64,000 nt of DNA from Oceanihabitans sp. 2_MG-2023 (GTDB lineage Bacteria > Bacteroidota > Bacteroidia > Flavobacteriales > Flavobacteriaceae). This document shows positions 10,881 through 19,156 of the stretch, in pieces. The notes beneath the pieces were generated by a model. It did no database searches and was not told the DNA's origin. It saw only the letters and a program-made list of their open reading frames with translations. The DNA lies in contig NZ_JAUOQT010000009.1 in NCBI RefSeq assembly GCF_030547245.1, positions 25,374-89,373 of the forward strand, in the 5' to 3' direction. Numbering within the stretch: position 1 is the stretch's first letter; every line of letters begins with the position of its first letter. The translations under genes were made by a program, and so were the position numbers.

Positions 10881-10954
10881 TGCGTTAAGGATTGTAGTGG
10901 CATCCTTTTTTGAGGCACGAGAAAAAGATATAACGAAAAGCCTGCCCTTTTTTT
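10881..10954 (+). ncRNA. Candidate structured non-coding RNA (flavobacterial intergenic type, possibly flavo-1)
   Basis: The region between yaaA and rluD holds CGTTA (10883-10887) that pairs with TAACG (10931-10935), enclosing AGGAT (10888-10892) paired with ATCCT (10902-10906), followed by AAAAGCCTGCCC and a T-run (10948-10954). The stems are seen directly. The order GCGTTA, GGAT, TGGC, ATCC, GATATAACG, AAAGCC matches a recurrent intergenic sequence I remember from flavobacterial genomes, which may be the Rfam flavo-1 family; that identification is unverified. The region has no coding frame. Orientation is inferred from the terminal T-run. Confidence 0.42.
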
Positions 10955-10990
10955 CTGCTAGGTCTAAAAACCTAGCAAATTAAAAAAAGG
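10946..10990. repeat. Long imperfect inverted repeat downstream of rluD
   Basis: CCTTTTTTT (from 10946) pairs with AAAAAAAGG (ending 10990), and inside it TGCTAGG (10956-10962) pairs perfectly with CCTAGCA (10971-10977). On either strand T precedes and A follows the core stem, the reverse of a canonical terminator, although transcription of rluD must end near here. Confidence 0.5.
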
Positions 10991-11013
10991 AAACGCCAAA
11001 ATTATTAAAGAAC

Positions 11014-12057
11014 TTAGTTGTTTACATGCTTCGAGTAGTGTCTCCATTTTTCGATACATTGTTGGATATCGTCTGGTATTTCGGACTCAAAACGCATGAA
11101 TTCTTCTGTTTTAGGATGTATAAACCCTAGTGTCTTTGCATGTAGTGCTTGTCGTGGTAAAATTTTAAAACAGTTGTCTACAAATTGTTTGTATTTGGTA
11201 AATGTGGTTCCTTTTAAAATAAGGTTTCCGCCATAACGCTCGTCATTAAAAAGGGTGTGCCCAATATGTTTCATGTGTACACGAATTTGGTGTGTACGTC
11301 CTGTTTCTAACTTACAAGAAACCATAGTAATATAGCCTAAACGCTCTATCACTTTGTAATGTGTTACCGCTGGTTTTCCGTTTTCGGCTTCGTCATCTAA
11401 ATAGACAGTATTTTGCAACCTGTTTTTGGGATGTCTACCAATATTACCTTCTATTGTACCTTCGTCTTCATTCATATTTCCCCAGACTAATGCTACATAT
11501 TCGCGTTCGCTAGTTTTTTGAGCAAATTGATTTGATAGGTGTGCCATTGCTTCTTCGGTTTTTGCGACTACGAGCAGGCCACTAGTATCTTTATCTATTC
11601 GGTGTACTAAGCCTGGACGCTCACTAGAGTTGTTTGGCAAATTGTCGAATCTATGAATTAATGCGTTTATTAGTGTACCCGAATAATTGCCATGTCCTGG
11701 ATGCACTACCATTCCTGCTGGTTTATTTACTACAAGTAGTTCGTCGTCTTCGTAAACTACATCTATAGGAATATCTTCGCCTACTAAGAGATTCTCGAAA
11801 GGTGGATGTGCAAATTTAACGCGAATTTGATCCAAAGGTTTCACCTTATAATTCGATTTTACTGTTTGGTCATTTACAAAAATGTTTCCATTTTTTGCTG
11901 CTGTTTGAATTTTATTACGAATTGCATTTTCAATTTTATTCATTAAATATTTATCAATTCGTAAAGGCGCTTGCCCTTTATCTACGGTAAAAGCGTGATG
12001 CTCGTAGAGGTCCTCTTGTTCTTCTTGATTTTCTGGTGTGTAGTCTTCTTTCATCAT
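11014..12057 (-). CDS. rluD: 23S rRNA pseudouridine synthase, RluD/RluA family
   Basis: The enzyme isomerises uridines in 23S rRNA helix 69 (1911, 1915 and 1917 in Escherichia coli). An S4 RNA-binding domain (about 25-75) precedes the catalytic domain, with VVNKPAGMVVHPG near 110-121 and the catalytic Asp in HRIDKDTSGLL near 157; GRTHQIRVHM follows. The acidic N-terminal tail is longer than usual. I start at the ATG at 12057; another ATG follows immediately at 12054, and the reading frame extends only to a TTG at 12069. The upstream PASTA gene ends 49 bases earlier, with a small hairpin just before the start. The pair forms one operon. Confidence 0.93.
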   Translation of the reverse strand: MMKEDYTPENQEEQEDLYEHHAFTVDKGQAPLRIDKYLMNKIENAIRNKIQTAAKNGNIFVNDQTVKSNYKVKPLDQIRVKFAHPPFENLLVGEDIPIDVVYEDDELLVVNKPAGMVVHPGHGNYSGTLINALIHRFDNLPNNSSERPGLVHRIDKDTSGLLVVAKTEEAMAHLSNQFAQKTSEREYVALVWGNMNEDEGTIEGNIGRHPKNRLQNTVYLDDEAENGKPAVTHYKVIERLGYITMVSCKLETGRTHQIRVHMKHIGHTLFNDERYGGNLILKGTTFTKYKQFVDNCFKILPRQALHAKTLGFIHPKTEEFMRFESEIPDDIQQCIEKWRHYSKHVNN

Positions 12058-12063
12058 TCGTTT

Positions 12064-12075
12064 CCGCAAAAGCGG
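12064..12075 (-). promoter_or_regulatory. Start-proximal hairpin before rluD
   Basis: CCGC and GCGG form a 4-bp GC stem with a TTTT loop on the minus strand, ending six bases before the first ATG of rluD. It is one of five similar elements in this window. Confidence 0.5.
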
Positions 12076-12106
12076 TTATTTCTTTACAATCGTTTAATTT
12101 AAAAGA

Positions 12107-12661
12107 CTAAGGTCTTTTTCCGTTTCCTAAAACTACATCTATTTTAGAAGTTTTTGGTAGTAAGTCTCCAGCTTTTAGTGTTTTTCCTTCAAAGGATAAT
12201 TTCACAACCTCATCCTTACCTAAATAATCAATATATGTTTTTTTACCAATAGTAAAGCCTAAAGCTTCTAACATTGGTTTTGCTTGTCGATAGGTACGTT
12301 CTCTTAAATCTGGAACTTGTATTTTTCGGTAACCTGAAGGATTTAATGTTAAATAAATTTTACGATTTTCTTTTACTTTTTCGCCAGAAGGAGGATCTTG
12401 ATCGATAACAGAAAATTTTGGGTATTTTGGATTAAAATTGGCAGAATCCTGTATTTGCATTACTAGATTATTCTCTTTCAGCTCTATTTCGGCAACATCA
12501 ATAGATTTTCCTTTTAATTCTGGAACGGTTTCAAAATCGCCATGATTAGTAGTATAACTCAACCATCTTAACATAAGAAAAGTCAGTACTGCTATAGCCA
12601 AAAAAGCCAATCCAAGTTGTTTTAAAAATGTTTTACTGGTAATAAATTTAACAATGCTCAT
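12107..12661 (-). CDS. Membrane-anchored PASTA-domain protein
   Basis: A 184-residue protein with a basic N-terminus, one membrane segment (about 15-33) and two PASTA repeats outside the membrane: VPELKGKSIDVAEIELKEN from about 42, closing in a DQDPPSGEKV motif, and VPDLRERTYRQAKPMLEALG from about 117. PASTA repeats bind peptidoglycan stem peptides in Gram-positive kinases and PBPs; here there is no kinase or PBP domain. The link of PASTA gene, rluD and divergent ddl is a conserved flavobacterial neighbourhood as I recall. A perfect TATATTTG -7 box is at 12680-12687. Confidence 0.88.
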   Translation of the reverse strand: MSIVKFITSKTFLKQLGLAFLAIAVLTFLMLRWLSYTTNHGDFETVPELKGKSIDVAEIELKENNLVMQIQDSANFNPKYPKFSVIDQDPPSGEKVKENRKIYLTLNPSGYRKIQVPDLRERTYRQAKPMLEALGFTIGKKTYIDYLGKDEVVKLSFEGKTLKAGDLLPKTSKIDVVLGNGKRP

Positions 12662-12679
12662 GATCTTATTTTAGATAGG

Positions 12680-12706
12680 CAAATATATAAAAACAGAACT
12701 GTTTTT
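12680..12706 (-). promoter_or_regulatory. Promoter -7 box with adjoining operator-like palindrome (PASTA-rluD)
   Basis: TATATTTG on the minus strand (12680-12687) is an exact -7 box. Directly upstream, between the -7 and -33 positions, lies a perfect inverted repeat of 8-bp arms, AAAAACAG and CTGTTTTT with a 2-base centre (12689-12706). No TTG is seen at -33, which would fit an activator- or repressor-controlled promoter. Confidence 0.45.
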
Positions 12707-12789
12707 ACTTTTGATTAATTAATGATATTTTAGCTTAACTAATAATAAGTACTATTTATTATATAAAACTAGTATAATTAACAAGTTTA

Positions 12790-12801
12790 CCACTTGTGTG
12801 G
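12790..12801 (+). promoter_or_regulatory. Start-proximal hairpin before ddl
   Basis: CCAC-TTGT-GTGG, ending nine bases before the ddl ATG. The sequence TACCACTT....GTGGGAAA and the following A/T-rich spacer are nearly the same as before ftsH (21460-21471). Confidence 0.5.
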
Positions 12802-12810
12802 GAAATAAAT

Positions 12811-13785
12811 ATGAAAAAAAACATTGCCATTATAATGGGAGGATATTCTAGCGAATACAAAATCTCACTAAAAAGCGGAAACGTTGTACACGAAATGCTT
12901 GATGCTACTAAATACAACACGTACAGAATTCACATTTTTAAAGACAAATGGGTTTATGTCGATGTTTACAACAAGGAGTTTGCCATTGACAGAAATGATT
13001 TTTCGGTTACCATTAATGAAACAAAAATAACTTTTGATTGTGTTTTTAATGCTATTCATGGTGCTCCTGGAGAAGATGGTTATATGCAAGCATACTTTAA
13101 CTTGTTAAATATTCCGCAAACCAGCTGTGGCATGTACCAAGCAAGTGTAACGTTTAACAAACGTGATTGTTTAAGTATTTTAAAACCTTATGGAATTAAA
13201 ACTGCCGAAAGTTTTTATATAAATCTTGGAGATACAATCCAAGAAGACGCTATTGTTAAAAAAGTAGGCTTACCTTGTTTTGTGAAAGCCAATAAAGCTG
13301 GAAGTAGCTTCGGGATTACTAAAGTGTATAGAAAGAAAGATTTACAAAATGCCATCGACGTTGCTTTTAAAGAAGATGATGAAATTATAATTGAATCTTT
13401 TTTAGATGGCACTGAAGTTTCTGTTGGTGTAATTACCTATAAAGGAGAAACTAAGGTTTTACCCATTACAGAGATTGTACCTAACAATGATTTTTTTGAT
13501 TATAAGGCAAAATATTTAGGCGAATCGCAAGAGATCACTCCTGCTAGACTAACCAAAGGCCAAGAAGAAAAAGTGAATACTATCGCAAAAAAAGTGTACG
13601 AAATTTTAAAAATGAAAGGCTTTAGTCGAAGTGAATTTATTTTTAAAGATGGAGAACCACATTTATTAGAGGTTAATACCATTCCTGGTTTAACCAAAGA
13701 AAGTATTTTACCGCAACAAGCAGCAGTTGCAGGAATAACACTTCCAGAATTATTTGATAACGCAATAACAGAAGCATTAAAGTAA
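12811..13785 (+). CDS. ddl: D-alanine--D-alanine ligase
   Basis: Ddl joins two D-Ala with ATP for peptidoglycan precursors. The ATP-grasp protein has IMGGYSSEYKISLKSG at the N-terminus, HGAPGEDGYMQAYF near 79-92 (substrate loop), VKANKAGSSFGI near 154-165 and the Mg-binding EVNTIPGLTKESILP near 288-302. I start at the ATG at 12811, giving 324 residues; the frame extends to a GTG at 12796, but that lies inside a hairpin and adds WEIN of no family resemblance. It is divergent from the PASTA-rluD operon and followed 10 bases later by a zinc-ribbon membrane protein gene. Confidence 0.97.
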   Translation: MKKNIAIIMGGYSSEYKISLKSGNVVHEMLDATKYNTYRIHIFKDKWVYVDVYNKEFAIDRNDFSVTINETKITFDCVFNAIHGAPGEDGYMQAYFNLLNIPQTSCGMYQASVTFNKRDCLSILKPYGIKTAESFYINLGDTIQEDAIVKKVGLPCFVKANKAGSSFGITKVYRKKDLQNAIDVAFKEDDEIIIESFLDGTEVSVGVITYKGETKVLPITEIVPNNDFFDYKAKYLGESQEITPARLTKGQEEKVNTIAKKVYEILKMKGFSRSEFIFKDGEPHLLEVNTIPGLTKESILPQQAAVAGITLPELFDNAITEALK

Positions 13786-13795
13786 TACGTTAACT

Positions 13796-14404
13796 ATGTT
13801 TTTCTTTGGCACTAAAAATTCTAAAATTAAAAGAGGTCAGATTAGTAATGTCACTTGTCCTAACTGCAAAGAGGTAACAACTCTTACTTTTACTGTTTTT
13901 GGAAAATATGTACACTTTTATTGGGTTCCAATGTTTCCGCTAAGAAAAAAGACAATTGTAGAGTGCAACTCTTGTTACAGAACCTATAACATTAAAGAAG
14001 CTCCAGAACCTGTAAAGCATAAATTTCAGCGTGAAATGACAGGAATCAAAACACCGCTTTGGTATTATAGTGGTCTTGCAATACTTGCTTGTCTTATTTA
14101 TTTAGCATTTTATTTAAGTAAAAAAGACGAAATAAATGACGCAAATTATATACAAGAACCAAAAGTTGGAGATATGTATACCATTGAAGCTGCAAAAAAG
14201 GGTTACTATACCACTATGAAGGTGAATAGAGTAACAAAGGATAGTATTTTTGTAATTAGAAATGACTTTGACTTATTTAGAAGATCCAAAATATATAGAA
14301 TAAATAAAGACGAAAACTACACCACTAAAATAGATTCTTTTTCTAAAACAGAATTACAACATTTATTTAATAACGGCAATATTTTTGAAGTAGACAGAAA
14401 GTAA
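13796..14404 (+). CDS. Zinc-ribbon membrane protein of unknown function
   Basis: A 202-residue protein with an N-terminal zinc ribbon (CPNC near 21-24 and CNSC near 58-61, four Cys in two knuckles separated by a beta-hairpin). One membrane segment follows (about 89-107), then a C-terminal soluble domain of about 90 residues (VGDMYTIEAAKKGYYTTMKVNRV) with a beta-rich pattern. I do not know its function. It sits between ddl and coaD on the same strand, 10 bases after ddl, which suggests cotranscription with ddl. Confidence 0.75.
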   Translation: MFFFGTKNSKIKRGQISNVTCPNCKEVTTLTFTVFGKYVHFYWVPMFPLRKKTIVECNSCYRTYNIKEAPEPVKHKFQREMTGIKTPLWYYSGLAILACLIYLAFYLSKKDEINDANYIQEPKVGDMYTIEAAKKGYYTTMKVNRVTKDSIFVIRNDFDLFRRSKIYRINKDENYTTKIDSFSKTELQHLFNNGNIFEVDRK

Positions 14405-14463
14405 ACAGTATATACAAATCATTAAATTAATATTTCTATATTTATACTACTAACAATAAAACG

Positions 14464-14478
14464 CCTTAAGTAATAAGG
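14464..14478 (+). promoter_or_regulatory. Start-proximal hairpin before coaD
   Basis: CCTTA-AGTAA-TAAGG, a 5-bp perfect stem eight bases before the coaD ATG. It is AT-richer than the elements before ddl, rluD and ftsH but has the same placement. Confidence 0.4.
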
Positions 14479-14486
14479 ATACAATT

Positions 14487-14942
14487 ATGAGACGAGCACT
14501 TTTCCCTGGATCTTTCGATCCTATAACCCTTGGTCACTATGATATCATTAAACGTGGTGTTAAACTTTTTGATGAAGTTATTGTTGCAATTGGAGTAAAC
14601 TCTGAAAAAAAATACATGTTTTCGTTAGAAGATAGAAAGCGTTTTTTAGAAGAATCTTTTAAAGACGAGCCAAAAGTAAAAGTGGTAACCTATAAAGGTT
14701 TAACAATCGATTTTTGTAAAGAAATGGAATCGGAATTTATATTGCGAGGCCTAAGAAATCCTGCCGATTTTGAATTTGAAAAAGCTATTGCACACACCAA
14801 CAGAAAATTATCAAAAATAGAAACCGTTTTCCTTTTAACCGCTGCCAGAACATCCTATATAAGTTCTAGTATTGTTCGAGAGGTTATTAGAAACAATGGG
14901 GATTACACGGTTTTAGTTCCAGATAGTGTTCGAGTTAAATAA
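14487..14942 (+). CDS. coaD: Phosphopantetheine adenylyltransferase
   Basis: CoaD transfers AMP from ATP to 4'-phosphopantetheine, the penultimate step of coenzyme A synthesis. The nucleotidyltransferase motif LFPGSFDPITLGH is at residues 5-17. EFILRGLRNPADFEFE near 87-102 is the substrate loop, and the ISSSIVREV motif lies near 130-138. The 151 residues are family length. It ends 10 bases before a strong bidirectional terminator shared with the convergent SulP gene. Confidence 0.97.
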   Translation: MRRALFPGSFDPITLGHYDIIKRGVKLFDEVIVAIGVNSEKKYMFSLEDRKRFLEESFKDEPKVKVVTYKGLTIDFCKEMESEFILRGLRNPADFEFEKAIAHTNRKLSKIETVFLLTAARTSYISSSIVREVIRNNGDYTVLVPDSVRVK

Positions 14943-14952
14943 CACCACTACT

Positions 14953-14987
14953 AAAAAAAAAGCGAGCCAATTGGCTCGCTTTTTTTT
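14953..14987. terminator. Bidirectional terminator between coaD and the SulP gene
   Basis: A perfect palindrome AGCGAGCCAATTGGCTCGCT flanked by A8 on the left and T8 on the right, so it works on both strands. It overlaps the stop of the SulP gene by two bases. Confidence 0.95.
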
Positions 14988-16647
14988 AAAACTTATATTC
15001 TGAAAGTGGTTTAGGGAAATCTTCAGGGTTAGCTGCTAAATGATATCTAGGATCATCTACATCTTCCTCTATAACACCTCTAAACTTTGGACTTGCTTTA
15101 TATAACAACACCTTACAGTCTTCACTTAAATGTTTTAATTTTATACTTTTTCCTTCTGCTTGATATTTTTCCACTAAATTAAAAATAGCTTCAATAGCAG
15201 AATGATCACTAATACGAGATTCTACAAAATCAATCTCTACTTTCTCTGGATCATTTTTCGCATCAAACTTTTCATTAAATGCCTGAATACTTCCAAAAAA
15301 TAATGGTCCCCAAATTTCATAAACTTTCGTTCCATCTTCTTTTACACGTTTCCTTGCTCTAATTTTCTTGGCATTTTCCCAGGCAAAAACTAATGCCGAA
15401 ATAATTACTCCAACAAATACTGCTACTGCTAAATCTACAAATACTGTAACTAATGAAACGGTAATAAGCACAATAGCATCAGACAATGGTATTTTCTTTA
15501 AAATTCTAAAACTAGACCAAGCAAAAGTTTCAATAACCATCATAAACATAACGCCAACTAACGCTGCAATTGGCACCATTTCAATCAATTTATCTGCAAA
15601 TAAGATAAATGACAATAAAGTAACTGCCATCATGATTCCAGACAATCTCCCTCTTCCTCCTGCATTAATATTAATTACGGTTTGACCAATCATACCACAA
15701 CCTCCTGTTCCGCCAAACAAACCAGAAACAATATTTCCTGCTCCTTGGGCAACACATTCTCTATTTCCGTTTCCTCTTGTTTCTGTTAATTCATCTACTA
15801 AATTCATTGTCATTAATGACTCAATTAAACCAACGGAAGCTGCTAAAAATGCTGGTAATGCAATAAATTTTAAGGTATCTAAATTAAAAGGTAATTTTTC
15901 CCAAAGCTCCATGTTTGGTGTTGGAAACACTCCTTTTAAACCTGTCCCTCCTCCTTCAATGATATAAGACCCTACTGTAGAAACATCCATATTAAAACCA
16001 ACTACAATAAGACTCGTTACTAAAATAGCTGTTAATGCTGCTGGTAATTTTTTTGTGATTTTTGGCAATCCCCAAATGATCCCCATTGTTAGCAATACCA
16101 AGCCAATCATAGTATATAATTCGGTTCCTTGCATATAAGTACTAACATATTCTTTTACTCCTGCAGCAGAAACTTGTAAAGATTTATGGGAAAACATTTT
16201 TACTTGTGCCATAAAAATCACAATCGACAAACCATTAACAAATCCCATCATTACAGGGTGCGGAATTAAACGAACAAAGCGTCCTAATTTAAAAACACCT
16301 GCAAAAATCTGAATAATTCCCATGAGCACCACACAAGCCATTAAATAGAAAAACCCCATGTTTTCAATAGGTGTATCCATTAACATTCCTTTGGTATGCC
16401 CATCTGCAATCATACTCACAAAAATAACAGCAACCGCTCCTGCCGCTCCCGAAATTAAGCCTGGTCTTCCCCCAAAAATTGCCGTTATTAAACCAATTAT
16501 AAATGCTCCAGATAAAGCCATTAGAGGATCTATCTGTGCAACAAAGGCAAATGCCACTACTTCTGGTATCATTGCTAGAGAAACAGTAATTCCTGCTAAC
16601 ACATCGTCCTTTGCATTTGGAACTATTTTTCTTATAAACTCTGTCAT
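14986..16647 (-). CDS. SulP-family anion transporter with STAS domain
   Basis: SLC26/SulP proteins carry sulfate, bicarbonate or other anions across the inner membrane. The 553-residue product has 12-14 hydrophobic segments. The N-terminus NAKDDVLAGITVSLAMIPEVVAFA is the family's first segments, and QGAGNIVSGLFGGTGGCGMIGQT near 300 is the conserved central motif. A STAS domain ends the protein (about 450-545; VEIDFVESRISDHSAIEAI). Bicarbonate/sodium (BicA-like) or sulfate are possible; the substrate cannot be read from sequence. It has a complete promoter at 16667-16696 and is divergent from the M14 peptidase gene. Confidence 0.92.
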   Translation of the reverse strand: MTEFIRKIVPNAKDDVLAGITVSLAMIPEVVAFAFVAQIDPLMALSGAFIIGLITAIFGGRPGLISGAAGAVAVIFVSMIADGHTKGMLMDTPIENMGFFYLMACVVLMGIIQIFAGVFKLGRFVRLIPHPVMMGFVNGLSIVIFMAQVKMFSHKSLQVSAAGVKEYVSTYMQGTELYTMIGLVLLTMGIIWGLPKITKKLPAALTAILVTSLIVVGFNMDVSTVGSYIIEGGGTGLKGVFPTPNMELWEKLPFNLDTLKFIALPAFLAASVGLIESLMTMNLVDELTETRGNGNRECVAQGAGNIVSGLFGGTGGCGMIGQTVININAGGRGRLSGIMMAVTLLSFILFADKLIEMVPIAALVGVMFMMVIETFAWSSFRILKKIPLSDAIVLITVSLVTVFVDLAVAVFVGVIISALVFAWENAKKIRARKRVKEDGTKVYEIWGPLFFGSIQAFNEKFDAKNDPEKVEIDFVESRISDHSAIEAIFNLVEKYQAEGKSIKLKHLSEDCKVLLYKASPKFRGVIEEDVDDPRYHLAANPEDFPKPLSEYKF

Positions 16648-16666
16648 GTCATTGTTTTTGAAGCAG

Positions 16667-16696
16667 CAAAAGTACTGTTAATTAACAGAAACGCAA
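16667..16696 (-). promoter_or_regulatory. Promoter of the SulP gene
   Basis: On the minus strand TTG (16694-16696), 19 bases, then TACTTTTG (16667-16674), an exact match to TTG-N19-TANNTTTG. The predicted start is about 14 bases before the ATG. Confidence 0.7.
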
Positions 16697-16707
16697 GTGC
16701 ATATTAC

Positions 16708-16715
16708 TATATTTG
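16708..16715 (+). promoter_or_regulatory. -7 box of the M14 peptidase gene
   Basis: TATATTTG is an exact -7 consensus 32 bases before the ATG. No TTG is seen at the -33 position. It is divergent from the SulP promoter, with only 11 bases between the SulP -33 element and this box. Confidence 0.5.
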
Positions 16716-16746
16716 TACTTTTATTAGCTACTAAAACGTTTGAAAA

Positions 16747-18480
16747 ATGAAGAAATTTTTATTGCTTCTTATTATATTGACTTCTTGTTCTTCGGAAAAA
16801 AACAAATCAAATTTTGATTTTACAACTACTTTCGAAAAAAGCCAAGGCACTGAAACTGCTAGCTATAAAGAAGTAATTCAATACTATTCGCAGTTAGCGG
16901 AAGAATTTCCAGAAATCTCGATACAAGCAATTGGTGAAACAGATTCTGGGAAACCTTTACATATAGTCACTTTAAATTACGGAAAGAGTTTCAACTTTTC
17001 GGAAATAAGAAAAAACAAACGTATTATATTAATTAATAACGGCATTCATCCAGGAGAATCGGATGGCATTGATGCTACCATGCTATTATTCCGAGACATC
17101 GCACAACAAAAAATAAAAGCACCACAGAACACGGTTTTAGTTACTATTCCTATTTACAATATTGGTGGAAGTCTAAATAGAAACACCACAACAAGAACCA
17201 ACCAAAACGGGCCAAAAGAATATGGTTTTAGAGGAAATGCTAGAAATTACGACTTGAACAGAGATTTTATAAAAAGTGACACCAAAAACGCGAGAACCTT
17301 TGCGCAAATATTTCATTTAGTACAACCAGACGTTTTTATAGATAACCATGTCAGTAATGGTGCAGATTACCAATATACCTTAACTCATTTATTTACACAG
17401 CACAATAAACTTGGTGGTGATTTAGGCAACTATTTACACTCGGAAATGATGCCAAAACTAGAAGAAAAACTAGCCACTAAAAATTGGGACATCACTCCTT
17501 ATGTTAATGTGTTTAATAAAGTTCCAGAAGCAGGATTTAGTCAGTTTATGGATTCGCCAAGATATTCTACAGGTTACACCACTTTATTTAATACTTTAGG
17601 AATGATGGTTGAAACACACATGCTTAAACCATATAAACAAAGAGTCGAAGGCACTTACGAACTCATGAAAAGCATGCTTGAAATTACGGAAGCAGATAGT
17701 GACAAAATTAAAACGCTTCGCAAAAACCATAATCAAAAACTACTAAAAAATAAAACGTACCCTTTAAACTGGATAGTAGACACAACAAAAGTTTCTACTT
17801 TAAATTTTAAAGGATTTGAAGGAAAAAAAATCCCAAGTGAAATTACAAACAATGAACGTTTAAAGTTTGACAGAAGCAAACCTTTTACAAAAGAAGTTAG
17901 ATACCAAAATTATTTTAAGCCAACAGATTCTGTACGTATTCCTAGTGCTTATGTAATTCCTCAAGGGTGGTGGCATGTAATAGAATTGTTAAAAGTAAAT
18001 CATGTAGCAATAGTACCACTTAAAAAAGACACTACCTTACAAGTTGAATCCTATAAAGTGGACAAATTTGAGACCAGAAAATCTCCTTACGAAGGCCATT
18101 ACCAACACTATAATACCACTGTCAAATCTTCCATAGAAAAAGTGTCTTTTAAAAAAGGCGACATTATAATACACACTAATCAAATAGCACTTCGTTATGT
18201 ATTGGAAACTTTAGAACCACAAGCACCAGATTCTTTCTTTAATTGGAATTTTTTCGACACCATCTTACAACAAAAAGAAGGATTTTCACCTTACGTTTGG
18301 GAAGATAAAGCAAAAGAATTATTAATGAAGAACCCAAAACTTCAAATTGCGTTTAACACCAAAAAAACGTTTGATAAAGAATTTGCTAATAACTGGTATG
18401 CACAATTAGATTGGCTACATAAACAAAGTGAAAATTATGAAAAAGCGCATTTACAATATCCTGTATACAAACTGAAATAG
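16747..18480 (+). CDS. M14 family zinc carboxypeptidase, lipoprotein
   Basis: The protein starts with a lipoprotein signal (LLLIILTSCSS), so it is probably anchored in the envelope. The M14 fold follows: NNGIHPGESDG near 97-107 supplies the HxxE zinc ligands, a RNYDLNRDF substrate-binding motif lies near 166-174, and DNHVSNGADYQY near 199-210 supplies the third ligand (His). VETHMLKPYKQRV near 295 contains the catalytic Glu region. The 577 residues include a C-terminal domain of about 240 residues with no name I can give. It is probably a peptide-scavenging exo-peptidase. It is convergent with the NUDIX gene (3-base gap). Confidence 0.88.
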   Translation: MKKFLLLLIILTSCSSEKNKSNFDFTTTFEKSQGTETASYKEVIQYYSQLAEEFPEISIQAIGETDSGKPLHIVTLNYGKSFNFSEIRKNKRIILINNGIHPGESDGIDATMLLFRDIAQQKIKAPQNTVLVTIPIYNIGGSLNRNTTTRTNQNGPKEYGFRGNARNYDLNRDFIKSDTKNARTFAQIFHLVQPDVFIDNHVSNGADYQYTLTHLFTQHNKLGGDLGNYLHSEMMPKLEEKLATKNWDITPYVNVFNKVPEAGFSQFMDSPRYSTGYTTLFNTLGMMVETHMLKPYKQRVEGTYELMKSMLEITEADSDKIKTLRKNHNQKLLKNKTYPLNWIVDTTKVSTLNFKGFEGKKIPSEITNNERLKFDRSKPFTKEVRYQNYFKPTDSVRIPSAYVIPQGWWHVIELLKVNHVAIVPLKKDTTLQVESYKVDKFETRKSPYEGHYQHYNTTVKSSIEKVSFKKGDIIIHTNQIALRYVLETLEPQAPDSFFNWNFFDTILQQKEGFSPYVWEDKAKELLMKNPKLQIAFNTKKTFDKEFANNWYAQLDWLHKQSENYEKAHLQYPVYKLK

Positions 18481-18483
18481 AAA

Positions 18484-19065
18484 CTAAACCAAAAGTTTAA
18501 TATTCGCATAGCTGTTTTCTAAAGCTTTTAGACTTTGCGCGGGATTTAACCATTCTACTTTAGTAATTCCTTCATTTTCTTGAGGATATAATTTCCCTGT
18601 AAAACTAGTTTTCATTTCAAACCAATAGGTAACCTTAATTTTATATTTACCATTACGCTTAAAAATATGATACGTAGTTTGCAAAGGTTTTACTATTTTC
18701 AAACCAGCAACGCCAGTTTCTTCAGCAACTTCTCGAATTGCTGTTTCTTCAATAGTTTCATGTGGCTCGGTTTTTCCTTTTGGTAAATCCCATTTATCAT
18801 TTCTGTAAATAAAGAGAATTTCTCCTTCTTGGTTAAAAACTTTTCCTCCACCTGCAACTACATTTGGAAGTAGTTTCAAAAACTTTTTAAGCAGTTTTTC
18901 GGGTTTTTTATGAATTAATCTAACTTCTTTTAAGGAAGTAGTATTAAGCTCTTTAATAACTTTTAGAATATCTACAGAGTCAAGCAAATAGTTTTTAAAA
19001 CCAGATTCTTTTTCTACAATATTAGTAAGTACTATAGGTTTGTCGCTTACAAAAACTTGATACAT
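18484..19065 (-). CDS. NUDIX hydrolase
   Basis: The NUDIX box GKTEPHETIEETAIREVAEETGV (residues about 113-135) fits GX5EX7REUXEEXGU, with DKWDLPKG just before it. I start at the ATG at 19065, giving 193 residues; the frame stays open further up but would overlap pyrE and adds an unlikely hydrophobic leader. The N-terminal 70 residues are an extra domain (YQVFVSDKPIVLTNI) that is common to the flavobacterial proteins next to pyrE. The substrate is unknown. It is divergent from pyrE with a gap of 91 bases. Confidence 0.88.
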   Translation of the reverse strand: MYQVFVSDKPIVLTNIVEKESGFKNYLLDSVDILKVIKELNTTSLKEVRLIHKKPEKLLKKFLKLLPNVVAGGGKVFNQEGEILFIYRNDKWDLPKGKTEPHETIEETAIREVAEETGVAGLKIVKPLQTTYHIFKRNGKYKIKVTYWFEMKTSFTGKLYPQENEGITKVEWLNPAQSLKALENSYANIKLLV

Positions 19066-19143
19066 TATTTTTAGTATGGTTAGGTTTTGTAAAAATATCA
19101 TTTTTTTGCTCAAAACAAATAGCAATAAAATTAAATTTATATG

Positions 19144-19151
19144 TAGTTTTG
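19144..19151 (+). promoter_or_regulatory. -7 box of pyrE predicting a leaderless or near-leaderless transcript
   Basis: TAGTTTTG is an exact TANNTTTG and ends only 5 bases before the pyrE ATG, so transcription would begin at or within a base or two of the start codon. No good -33 TTG is seen at 17-23 bases. Confidence 0.45.
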
Positions 19152-19156
19152 CATCT

